Positions 6,593 to 13,556 of a stretch of DNA of 16,161 nucleotides are shown one piece after another. The notes beneath the pieces were generated by a model that worked only from the letters and a program-made list of their open reading frames with translations, was not told the DNA's origin and ran no database searches. Positions within the stretch are counted from its first letter, which is position 1. Each line of letters opens with the position of its first letter. Source of the stretch: an uncultured Ruminococcus sp. (GTDB lineage: Bacteria; Bacillota; Clostridia; Oscillospirales; CAG-272); NCBI GenBank assembly GCA_902783755.1, contig CACZSC010000126.1:1-16161 (forward strand). Reading direction: 5' to 3'. Made by a program: the position numbers and the translations under genes.

Positions 6593-9500
6593 ATGGTCTA
6601 CAGCTATCATCAGGATCAGAAGACACTGCATGTCGGATGCGAAAAACCGAGAGCATATTTCATACCGTTCACGACCGAGAGCGAAGCGCTGACAAAGACA
6701 AGGAGCCAGAGCCCCGTTTTCAAGACCCTCAACGGAGAATGGTACTTCAGGTACTACAGGAGCATTTCGGAGGCCGGGGATGCCGAAAGCATCTCTCCCC
6801 GCAACTGCGATTTCGAGAAGATCACCGTGCCTAAATGCTGGCAGACCGAAACAGACCGCGGTTACGATGTCCCAAACTATACGAATATAAACTATCCATT
6901 CCCTCTGGATCCTCCCTTCGTTCCCGACGAGAATCCCTGCGGACTGTATTTCAGGGAATTCATGATCCCCTCCGGTCAGGAAGGGAAAAAGGTATATCTG
7001 AACTTTGAAGGCGTGGATTCCGCGTTTTATCTCTGGATCAATGACGTATTTGCCGCATACAGTCAGGTAAGCCACCAGACCAGCGAGATAGACATCACGA
7101 AACTCGTGCGCGAGGGCAGCAACACCATAAAAGTGCTTGTGGTCAAATGGTCGGACGGATCCTATCTCGAAGACCAGGACAAATGGAGGATGTCGGGCAT
7201 ATTCAGAGAGGTCTACCTCCTGTTCAGACCGGAAAAGCATATCCGCGACGTATTTCTGAAAAGCGATCTGAGCGATGATTTTTCAAAGGCGGAGATCACC
7301 GCCGAACTGGATCTCGAGGGTAAATCGGACGTTTCCTTCAAAGTGCTGGATCCCGCAGGAAAGACAGTCGCCGAAAAGAAGAAGGCCGCAAGCTCATCAA
7401 AGACTATCTCCCTGGCAGTAATAGATAACCCTCTGCTCTGGTCAGATGAGGATCCTCAGCTGTATACGGTTGTCCTTGTGTGCAGCGGGGAATATATCGC
7501 ATTCAGGTTCGGTATCAGAAAGATCGAGATCCGGGACAAGGCTATCCTCATAAACGGAAAATACGTGAAGGCAAAGGGCGTCAACAGGCACGACAGCCAT
7601 CCGATCCTCGGATACGCCACTCCATATGAACACATGAAGCGGGACATCTTCATCATGAAAGCCCACAACGTGAACATGGTGAGGACCTCCCATTACCCGA
7701 ACGACCCGCGATTTTACGAACTGTGCGACAGGTACGGACTTTATGTCTGCGATGAAGCGGACCTGGAGACCCACGGAACCAACCCTCGGTCTTTGCTCAC
7801 GGACGATCCCGAGTGGGAAGACGCATACGTGGACAGAGCTGTCCGGCTCGTGGAACGTGACAAAAACCATGCCTGCGTGATCTTCTGGTCCCTCGGAAAC
7901 GAATCCTGGTACGGATGCAACATGGTAGCCATGACGAAGTGGATCCGCAGCCGCGACGATACCAGGATAGTTCATTATGAAGGCGCGAACATCGGATATA
8001 CCGACGGTATCGAACGCAGGGACATCACAGATGTAAACAGCCATATGTACCCCGAGGTCAGTTTCTGCGACGATTACTGCCGTGACGGAAAGTTCACCAT
8101 GCCCCTGTTTCTCTGCGAATACTGCCACGCGATGGGCAACGGCCCCGGAGACCTGCGGGAATACTGGGAATCCATCGAGTCCCACCGGGAGTTCTTCGGC
8201 GGATGCGTATGGGAATTCATCGATCACTCGGTCGCCATAGGCGATAAATACCTTGATCCCGTATACACGTACGGCGGAGACTTCGGCGACTTCCCGAACG
8301 ACGGAAACTTCTGCGTTGACGGTCTCGTGTATCCCGACAGGACCCCCCATGCGGGCCTCAGGGAACTGAAGCAGGCAATAATGCCCGTGAGGGCAAGAGA
8401 GATAAAGACGGGTACGGTCGCCGTAAGGTCCAGAAGATACTTCCGGCCTCTGGATGACGTTTCCATGGCCTGGTCCCTCAGCCGCAACGGCAAGGCGGTC
8501 CTGTCAGGCGTCATTCCGAAGCTCGGAATAATGCCCGAAAAGGAAAAACGCTTCGTTCTTTTCGGTGAACTTCCCGCAGAGCCGGGTGTATACATTCTGG
8601 ATCTTTCGTTCCGGCAGAACCGTCCCACGGAATGGGCCGGCGCCGGACACGAGCTGGGGTTCGCTCAGTTCGTCCATGAAAAAGAGGCCCCCGCCTCCGG
8701 ACTGCCTTTGCCCGCTTACCCTCTCGAAACATCGGAAAAAGAGGATTCGATCACAGTCACGTACGGTGAAACGGAATACGTTTTCAGCAAAGTGTCAGGT
8801 ATGATCGACGACATCAGGAACAACGGCGAAAGCCTTATATCCAAACCGACTGTTCTCCAGATCTGGAGAGCTCCGACGGATAACGACAGACGCGTCCGCG
8901 ACGAGTGGGCCTTCTACGGCTACGACCGGACAGAGATCAAATGCTACTCATGCATCTGCTCCAGGGAAAAGAACTCCGTATCAGTAAGATCTAGAGTATC
9001 TCTTGGCGCCAGATCACTGAAGCCCTGCCTCAGCGCGGAGATTGCGTATACGGTGCTGCCGGACGGATCCCTAGACGTGGAAAGCTCCGTAAACTGGCCC
9101 AAACCCGACAGCTCGGTCATATTCCCCCGCTTCGGATTCAGATTCACGATGCCGGAGGGCACCGAAGAGCTGAGATATTTCGGCTACGGACCCGGCGAGA
9201 GTTATGAGGACAAGAATCTGTCTTCAAAGCTGGGAGAATTCGCCACGACAGTCATGGAAAACTACGAACCCTATGTCTTCCCGCAGGAAAACTCATCCCA
9301 TACAGGATGCAGGTGGGCGGACCTGCACACCGTTGCAGGCCACGGGCTCCTCTTCTCATCACACAGGCCCTTCAGCCTGAGCGCGTCCCATTTCTCCCCG
9401 GAACAGCTCACCGCCGCCACGCACAGGCACGAACTGATCCCCGAGCCGGAGACCACCGTGATCATCGACTACCGGCATTCGGGCGTCGGCTCCAATTCCT

Positions 9501-9607
9501 GCGGTCCGAGACTTTCCCCGAAATACACTTTCAATGAAGAGAACTTCACTTTCCGCTTCAACGTCAAACCGATCTTCGAATCGGAATATGATCCCTGGCA
9601 GAAGTGA
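6593..9607 (+). CDS. lacZ: LacZ-type beta-galactosidase, glycoside hydrolase family 2
   Basis: Retaining beta-galactosidase hydrolysing lactose or other terminal beta-galactosides, cytoplasmic (no signal peptide). At 1004 aa it matches the five-domain LacZ architecture. Visible: sugar-binding domain with NYPFPLDPPFVP (100-111) and DQDKWRMSGIFREVYL (194-209); immunoglobulin-like domain; TIM barrel from about 310 with RTSHYPNDPRFYELCDRYG (364-382), acid/base E437 in SLGNES and nucleophile E509 in LCEYCHAMGNG; C-terminal beta-galactosidase small-chain domain with WRAPTDND (758-765) and YFGYGPGESYEDK (862-874). Start: ATG with AGGAG (6580-6584) 8 nt upstream. Divergent from the esterase-GH31 operon, probably co-regulated through the shared control region; a strong hairpin follows the gene. 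Confidence 0.96.
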   Translation: MVYSYHQDQKTLHVGCEKPRAYFIPFTTESEALTKTRSQSPVFKTLNGEWYFRYYRSISEAGDAESISPRNCDFEKITVPKCWQTETDRGYDVPNYTNINYPFPLDPPFVPDENPCGLYFREFMIPSGQEGKKVYLNFEGVDSAFYLWINDVFAAYSQVSHQTSEIDITKLVREGSNTIKVLVVKWSDGSYLEDQDKWRMSGIFREVYLLFRPEKHIRDVFLKSDLSDDFSKAEITAELDLEGKSDVSFKVLDPAGKTVAEKKKAASSSKTISLAVIDNPLLWSDEDPQLYTVVLVCSGEYIAFRFGIRKIEIRDKAILINGKYVKAKGVNRHDSHPILGYATPYEHMKRDIFIMKAHNVNMVRTSHYPNDPRFYELCDRYGLYVCDEADLETHGTNPRSLLTDDPEWEDAYVDRAVRLVERDKNHACVIFWSLGNESWYGCNMVAMTKWIRSRDDTRIVHYEGANIGYTDGIERRDITDVNSHMYPEVSFCDDYCRDGKFTMPLFLCEYCHAMGNGPGDLREYWESIESHREFFGGCVWEFIDHSVAIGDKYLDPVYTYGGDFGDFPNDGNFCVDGLVYPDRTPHAGLRELKQAIMPVRAREIKTGTVAVRSRRYFRPLDDVSMAWSLSRNGKAVLSGVIPKLGIMPEKEKRFVLFGELPAEPGVYILDLSFRQNRPTEWAGAGHELGFAQFVHEKEAPASGLPLPAYPLETSEKEDSITVTYGETEYVFSKVSGMIDDIRNNGESLISKPTVLQIWRAPTDNDRRVRDEWAFYGYDRTEIKCYSCICSREKNSVSVRSRVSLGARSLKPCLSAEIAYTVLPDGSLDVESSVNWPKPDSSVIFPRFGFRFTMPEGTEELRYFGYGPGESYEDKNLSSKLGEFATTVMENYEPYVFPQENSSHTGCRWADLHTVAGHGLLFSSHRPFSLSASHFSPEQLTAATHRHELIPEPETTVIIDYRHSGVGSNSCGPRLSPKYTFNEENFTFRFNVKPIFESEYDPWQK

Positions 9608-9626
9608 TCCGATCTGTGAGCAAAGA

Positions 9627-9662
9627 AATCCGCCGCAGTCCGTTTTTGGACTGCGGCGGATT
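9627..9662. terminator. bidirectional terminator between convergent lacZ and cotH-like genes
   Basis: A perfect 15-bp stem (9627-9641 with 9648-9662, core CCGCCGCAGTCC) closes a 6-nt loop of GTTTTT. It lies 19 nt after the lacZ stop and 27 nt after the stop of the minus-strand gene. The T-run is better on the minus strand (TTTCTTTG) than on the plus strand (TTGTCGTTCT), but the stem is strong enough to serve both. Confidence 0.85.
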
Positions 9663-9689
9663 GTCGTTCTGCTGCGCTTCCGTATGACC

Positions 9690-11183
9690 TTACCCGTCTT
9701 CCCCGTTCAGGTAGCCGTCAAGCCAGGATATTCTCATCCTTAGCCAGTTCGCCATATATTTGACCTGCTCCTCGGCAGACTTAATGTTGACGATCAGGTC
9801 GGGTTCTCTGTTCGTCTGCTTGTCAAACACGTCCCAGCGTTCAAAGTTCCGGTTGATGGAATCGGAGTACTTCTCGTACGTCTCGTATATATACTGAACG
9901 ATGCCGCCGATCGCCTCCGCCTTGCTGTTCCACCTGTCCCTGACCTCATCCATGAACCATCCCGTTTCAACCAGGGCGTCAAGGAATTCGTTTCTCTGGG
10001 ATGCATATGAAAAGTACGGATTTCCTATGTATGTGTACCTGTACGAGGCGAATTTTGCATCGTTCCGGTCATCGCTGGCGTTCGCGGCCGCGAGGTCAAA
10101 ATCCCACATGGGCCCGTAGTAAAGCTTTCCGCCCGCAGGACGTGTGAAATAGAAGCTTCCCCAGCCTACGTCAAGATTTTTGAAAAGCTCCTCCACTATA
10201 TAACAGTCGACGGCCGAAGGGATATCTATAAGGCTGTCAATTTTCTCCCTGTCCCCGGATCTCAGCGCCTCGTAGCATTTTTCCATGTAGCTCTTGACAT
10301 ATTTGATCTGGGTTCCCGAGTTGATCTCGCTCTTTATCTCGAAAGTCACCCCTCCGGTCAGTTCCACAACGTATTCCCTCGCGTTCTTGTTGATCTCCAC
10401 GAGAAATCCGGAATCCTCGCCCGCATCCACGCCGAGCGGGATATCCACTCTGTTCTTCCCGACTTCGATCTGTTCGCAGACTTCGTATACCCCCTGGTAC
10501 CTGTCGTTCAGATACAGTTCCACGAAAGTACTCGAGGCCACGAAGGGTATGTTCTCAAGCTGAGACGCGAAATGGAACACCGTGTCGTTCCTCAGCAGAG
10601 TCTTGTCGCAGTAACCGCCGAGCAGGACCCACGTCTTCGCCGGTCCCGTGCCCTGGCCGAGAAGGTTTATCTTCTGATCGAACTGGATCTTATACGATTT
10701 TTTCTCCGCGAATGACCAGGAATAGTTCCCTCTCCCCCGGATGTTGATCTTTACAGAATCAAAGTCGCCGTCTCCCGCCCCGGTCACGGAGCAGTCCGCT
10801 CTCTTGTATTCCGTCTTTGATGATATGCCCCGGCGGTCATCGGTGTATATGCTCATCACAGGCATGCTTAATATGTCGTAATCGAATTCGGCGATGATCT
10901 CGGTGTCTCCGTTGAATCTCTCCCCGCTGCGCACCTGCTCCGTCGATCCGTCGCTCCATCTGACGAACCTGTAACCCATCCTGGGGACTGCCCTGACCTC
11001 AGTCGTGACGGTCTCGCCCCAGACGATCGTCTGCTCCCGGTTCCCCTCCACCTGGCCGATCCTGGCGTTTTCAGAAGAGAAGCGGACGGTAAAAGTCTCC
11101 CCCGTGTGGTCCTCTTCCCGCGGAGCGCAGGAGACGGCAAGGACCGCAAGAAGGATCAAAAACAGAGCTGCAAACCGCTTCAT
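9690..11183 (-). CDS. lipoprotein with InlB-like repeat and CotH kinase domain
   Basis: Predicted surface lipoprotein, 497 aa. Residues 1-18 are a signal peptide (MKR, then a leucine/alanine-rich core) ending in a lipobox with C19 (LAVSC). Residues 30-102 resemble the divergent InlB B-repeat/bacterial-repeat domain (MGYRFVRWSDGS at 69-80). From about 105 to 485 a CotH domain follows: IRGRGNYSW (148-156), KKSYKIQF (161-168), LLRND (196-200), NDRYQGVYEVCEQIE (226-240) and MWDFDLA (359-365), whose aspartates are candidate metal ligands. CotH proteins include spore-coat atypical kinases, but many clostridial homologues are cell-surface proteins; the role here is unknown. The frame extends upstream to 11336, but ATG 11183 has AAGGAGG (11191-11197) 7 nt upstream and starts the signal peptide. 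No convincing promoter was found. Confidence 0.88.
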   Translation of the reverse strand: MKRFAALFLILLAVLAVSCAPREEDHTGETFTVRFSSENARIGQVEGNREQTIVWGETVTTEVRAVPRMGYRFVRWSDGSTEQVRSGERFNGDTEIIAEFDYDILSMPVMSIYTDDRRGISSKTEYKRADCSVTGAGDGDFDSVKINIRGRGNYSWSFAEKKSYKIQFDQKINLLGQGTGPAKTWVLLGGYCDKTLLRNDTVFHFASQLENIPFVASSTFVELYLNDRYQGVYEVCEQIEVGKNRVDIPLGVDAGEDSGFLVEINKNAREYVVELTGGVTFEIKSEINSGTQIKYVKSYMEKCYEALRSGDREKIDSLIDIPSAVDCYIVEELFKNLDVGWGSFYFTRPAGGKLYYGPMWDFDLAAANASDDRNDAKFASYRYTYIGNPYFSYASQRNEFLDALVETGWFMDEVRDRWNSKAEAIGGIVQYIYETYEKYSDSINRNFERWDVFDKQTNREPDLIVNIKSAEEQVKYMANWLRMRISWLDGYLNGEDG

Positions 11184-11198
11184 CTCACCGCCTCCTTC

Positions 11199-11214
11199 TT
11201 TTTCAGCTGAAAAA
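11199..11214. repeat. 16-bp perfect palindrome in the leader of the CotH-domain gene
   Basis: TTTTTCAGCTGAAAAA is its own reverse complement and sits directly upstream of the AAGGAGG ribosome site of the minus-strand lipoprotein gene. It could be an operator; as RNA it would fold with almost no loop. Confidence 0.45.
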
Positions 11215-11247
11215 TACCGTTTTTTTGCACAATATATCGCTTCTTTA

Positions 11248-11290
11248 ACAAAATACAGCCCTAAAACAGTTGAAAATGTCCGTATTTTGT
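11248..11290. repeat. 9-bp inverted repeat around the HU promoter -35 box
   Basis: ACAAAATAC (11248-11256) and GTATTTTGT (11282-11290) are exact reverse complements, about 34 bp centre to centre. The left arm is upstream of the -35 box and the right arm is in the spacer before the -10 box. A regulator bound to both could block the promoter; a chance AT-rich pair is also possible. Confidence 0.35.
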
Positions 11291-11298
11291 GGTAGAAT
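11270..11298 (+). promoter_or_regulatory. sigma-A promoter of the HU gene
   Basis: Plus strand: -35 TTGAAA (11270-11275), 17-nt spacer, -10 TAGAAT (11293-11298). Predicted transcription start is about 11305, giving a leader of about 68 nt. Confidence 0.85.
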
Positions 11299-11308
11299 CT
11301 CTCCCGTA

Positions 11309-11334
11309 GTGGTCGGACCGGAAGTCCGGGCCAC
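11309..11334 (+). other. 5'-end stem-loop of the HU transcript
   Basis: GTGG-T-CGGAC (11309-11318), loop CGGAA (11319-11323), then GTCCG-GG-CCAC (11324-11334). Two helices of 4 and 5 bp are separated by a small internal mismatch. It lies within a few bases of the predicted transcription start and well upstream of the ribosome site, a position typical of hairpins that protect abundant mRNAs from 5' decay. It has no T-run, so it is not a terminator. Confidence 0.55.
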
Positions 11335-11373
11335 ATGCTTTCTCAAACAAAAAACAATTTACGGAGGTTTATT

Positions 11374-11655
11374 ATGAACAAGACCGAACTTATCCAGGCT
11401 GTTGCAAAAGAGGCTGGTTTCTCCCAGGCTCAGGCCCGCAAGGCTGTTGATGCTACACTGAAAGTCGCATCCGACACCCTCGCAAAAGGAAAAGACATCA
11501 CCCTTATCGGCTTCGGCACTTTCAAAGTTTCAAAGCGCAAAGCAACAACCGCCAGAAACCCCAGAGACGGCAAGACTGTAAAAGTTCCCGCCAAGAAGGT
11601 TCTGAAATTCAAAGTCGGCGCAACACTCAAGAACAGAGTTGCAGCAGGCAAATAA
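11374..11655 (+). CDS. hup: HU family DNA-binding nucleoid protein
   Basis: Small histone-like protein that bends and compacts DNA as a homodimer, 93 aa, the usual length. Begins MNKTELIQAVA; the core signature GFGTF is at 46-50, and the flexible DNA-binding arm carries RNP (61-63) with basic residues to K75, then a conserved C-terminal helix. Start: ATG with GGAGG (11363-11367) 6 nt upstream; an earlier in-frame ATG at 11335 overlaps the leader hairpin and lacks a ribosome site. Monocistronic: own promoter, structured leader and strong terminator. Codons look biased as in a highly expressed gene. Stop is TAA, showing that TAA ends translation in this organism. Confidence 0.97.
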   Translation: MNKTELIQAVAKEAGFSQAQARKAVDATLKVASDTLAKGKDITLIGFGTFKVSKRKATTARNPRDGKTVKVPAKKVLKFKVGATLKNRVAAGK

Positions 11656-11669
11656 GTTGTCAGTTTGAT

Positions 11670-11714
11670 AACGGCGGATCTCACCGAACGGTGACGGTCC
11701 GCCGTTTTCCTTTT
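11670..11714 (+). terminator. intrinsic terminator of the HU gene
   Basis: Outer stem AACGGCGGA (11670-11678) with TCCGCCGTT (11698-11706), inner stem TCACCG-AA-CGGTGA (11681-11694), then TTCCTTTT. It ends just before the stop of the convergent M42 peptidase gene. Confidence 0.92.
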
Positions 11715-11715
11715 C

Positions 11716-12744
11716 TCACAGAATATATGCCCTCAACAGGTCATAGGTGTTTCTCAGCCCCTCTATGTGGGTCCGTTCGTATGAGTGGCTGTTCAGGGTG
11801 CCCGGACCTATGGCGGCGTGCCTTATATCGTATCCGGCGAGGATGCTGCCGTCTCCGTCTGTACCGTAATGGGGAGTGAAAACATCCATGACATAGTCCA
11901 CGCCGTGCTCGATGGCGGCTCTTCTGAGTTCCTCCGTCATCTCCTTGTTGTAGGGGAATCTGGAATCCTTGACGAAGATCGACACTTTCCTTTCGTCAGA
12001 AGTCTGGTCCGGCCCGGTCGGCGCGATGTCGACTGCCAGAATGTCCTTCACTCCTTCCGGCAGCCATGTCGTTCCGTGGCCTATCTCCTCATACACCGCA
12101 AAATAGACAATGACGTGCCTTGACGGGACGATGTTTTCCTCTTTAAGATCCTTTATCAGCGCGATCACAGCCGCCGCGCACGCCTTGTCATCGATGAACC
12201 TGGATTTTAGGTAACCGTTTGAATATTCGAACCTGGGATAGAGAGCGATATAGTTTCCGGTCTCTATGCCGAGCTTTTCCGTTTCCTCCCTGCTGCGCAC
12301 GTTCTCGTCCAGCACCACGCATATGTTCTTCCTGAAGTCCGACGCAACATCCCGCAGCTCTTCCTCCGTCACGTGGATCGACCCCGGGCTCCGGCACACG
12401 GAACCGGTATATATCCTTCCGTCAAAAGTGTGTATCCGCACATTTTCCGTCAGGCAGTAGAACGGGTAAAGCCCTCCCACCGGACACACGTTGAGCGTCC
12501 CGTCGGGATTGATCTTTCTGACCATGAGCCCGATATCATCAAGGTGCGCCGTTATGCAAAGCGTTTCGCCTGTTCCTCCGAGATCTGCTATGATCCCTCC
12601 CTTTCTTGTCGGAAAGTACTCGCACCCGAGACCGTCAAGGATCGAGCAGAGTTTCTCCTCCACTTCCCTGTGCATCCCGGTCGTGCTGTCGGCAGACAGC
12701 AGTCTTTCAAATGTTTCAAGACAGAACTTTTCGTTGAAGCTCAT
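11716..12744 (-). CDS. M42 family metallo-aminopeptidase
   Basis: Cytosolic dinuclear-metal aminopeptidase of family M42 (PepA/TET-like, sometimes annotated as endo-glucanase), trimming peptides from the N-terminus; 342 aa, normal length. Visible: TAHLDDIG (65-72, metal ligand H67 and catalytic-site D69), SRFIDDKACAAA (181-192, bridging aspartate), VYEEIGHG (217-224, catalytic E219 and ligand E220), AVDIAP (237-242, D239) and a C-terminal histidine in NSHSYERTH (318-326), probably H320. Start: ATG with GAGGGG (12754-12759) 9 nt upstream. Has its own promoter and is separated from alaS by a terminator, so it is likely an independent unit. Some relatives deblock or process specific peptides; the substrate is not evident. 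Confidence 0.93.
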   Translation of the reverse strand: MSFNEKFCLETFERLLSADSTTGMHREVEEKLCSILDGLGCEYFPTRKGGIIADLGGTGETLCITAHLDDIGLMVRKINPDGTLNVCPVGGLYPFYCLTENVRIHTFDGRIYTGSVCRSPGSIHVTEEELRDVASDFRKNICVVLDENVRSREETEKLGIETGNYIALYPRFEYSNGYLKSRFIDDKACAAAVIALIKDLKEENIVPSRHVIVYFAVYEEIGHGTTWLPEGVKDILAVDIAPTGPDQTSDERKVSIFVKDSRFPYNKEMTEELRRAAIEHGVDYVMDVFTPHYGTDGDGSILAGYDIRHAAIGPGTLNSHSYERTHIEGLRNTYDLLRAYIL

Positions 12745-12781
12745 CGTTAATTACCCCTCAAAACTATTTTTTCTCTTTTTT

Positions 12782-12811
12782 ATCCTAGCACAAAAAAACT
12801 ATACACGTCAA
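12782..12811 (-). promoter_or_regulatory. probable promoter of the M42 peptidase gene
   Basis: Minus strand: -35 TTGACG (12806-12811), 18-nt spacer, -10 TAGGAT (12782-12787). It lies just after the alaS terminator, giving a leader of about 30 nt. Confidence 0.65.
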
Positions 12812-12826
12812 GTTGTTTCCGAACAG

Positions 12827-12852
12827 AAAAGCGCAGCTTCCGCTGCACTTTT
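12827..12852 (-). terminator. intrinsic terminator after alaS
   Basis: Minus strand: AAAAGTGCAGC, loop GGAA, GCTGCGCTTTT, an 11-bp stem with one G-U pair whose 3' arm ends in four T. It lies 8 nt after the alaS TAG stop. Confidence 0.8.
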
Positions 12853-12860
12853 CCCGGTTT

Positions 12861-13535
12861 CTATTTGATTTGTCCGTCCAGCACGGCCTCTGCCGTTCTG
12901 AGGGCTTCTTCGGTCTTTTCTTTTTCCTTTCCTCCTGCCGAAGCGCTGTCCGGCCGTCCGCCTCCGCGGCCTCCCGTGACCGCAGCCACGGCTCCCACCA
13001 GCCTGCCCGCATGAGCGCCGGCGGCAACAGCGTCTTTGCCTGCTGCTGATACGAAATTGAAGTTATCGCCATCGCTAATTGCGAAGACAGCAACAGCGGA
13101 AGGATACTTGTCCTTTATCATGTCGCACAGCGACCTTGCGGAATCCATTCCCATGCTGCCGAGATCACGGGATATCAGTTTGATCCCCTTGACGTCTCTG
13201 GCTTCTGCCATCAGTTCGGAAAGCCTGTTTCCCGCCACCTTGGCGTTCAGCGAATCTATCTCCTTCCTGAGAGCTGCTATCTCGGAGAACAGAGCCGCTG
13301 CCTTGGCGGGCATGTCCGCGGCGGACTGCACCTTAAGGGCCTTCGACGTGTTGTTTATCGCGGTTTCCTTCTCATCCAGCATTTCCAGGATGCCTAAACC
13401 CGTGACGCCCTCTATCCTTCTTACGCCTGCCGCAACGGACGACTCGGATATGATCCTGAAGAGTCCGATCTTCGCTGTATTGTCGCAGTGGGTCCCTCCG
13501 CAGAGTTCAGTTGAGAAATTCCCCATCTTTACCAT
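12861..13535 (-). CDS. alaS: alanyl-tRNA synthetase, C-terminal fragment (rest of editing domain and C-Ala)
   Basis: The part of alaS after the internal stop, 224 aa if translated from the ATG at 13533-13535. It begins MVKMGNFSTELCGGTH, holding the second half of the editing zinc site (C and H of CGGTH), then a coiled linker and the glycine-rich C-Ala/DHHA1 domain (GGGRPDSASAGG near the end), which contacts the tRNA elbow and mediates dimerisation. The ATG is 21 nt after the TAA, and a weak AGGGA (13543-13547) lies 7 nt before it, so re-initiation by terminating ribosomes is possible. Without that, or readthrough, this segment would not be made. Ends in TAG. Confidence 0.7.
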   Translation of the reverse strand: MVKMGNFSTELCGGTHCDNTAKIGLFRIISESSVAAGVRRIEGVTGLGILEMLDEKETAINNTSKALKVQSAADMPAKAAALFSEIAALRKEIDSLNAKVAGNRLSELMAEARDVKGIKLISRDLGSMGMDSARSLCDMIKDKYPSAVAVFAISDGDNFNFVSAAGKDAVAAGAHAGRLVGAVAAVTGGRGGGRPDSASAGGKEKEKTEEALRTAEAVLDGQIK

Positions 13536-13556
13536 GCGGACTTCCCTGCCGTACTT

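Noticed and set aside
7442..8350. 302-codon open frame on the minus strand inside lacZ
   Set aside because: It is antisense to the conserved catalytic core of lacZ, has no ribosome site, and reads as low-complexity valine-rich sequence typical of shadow frames.
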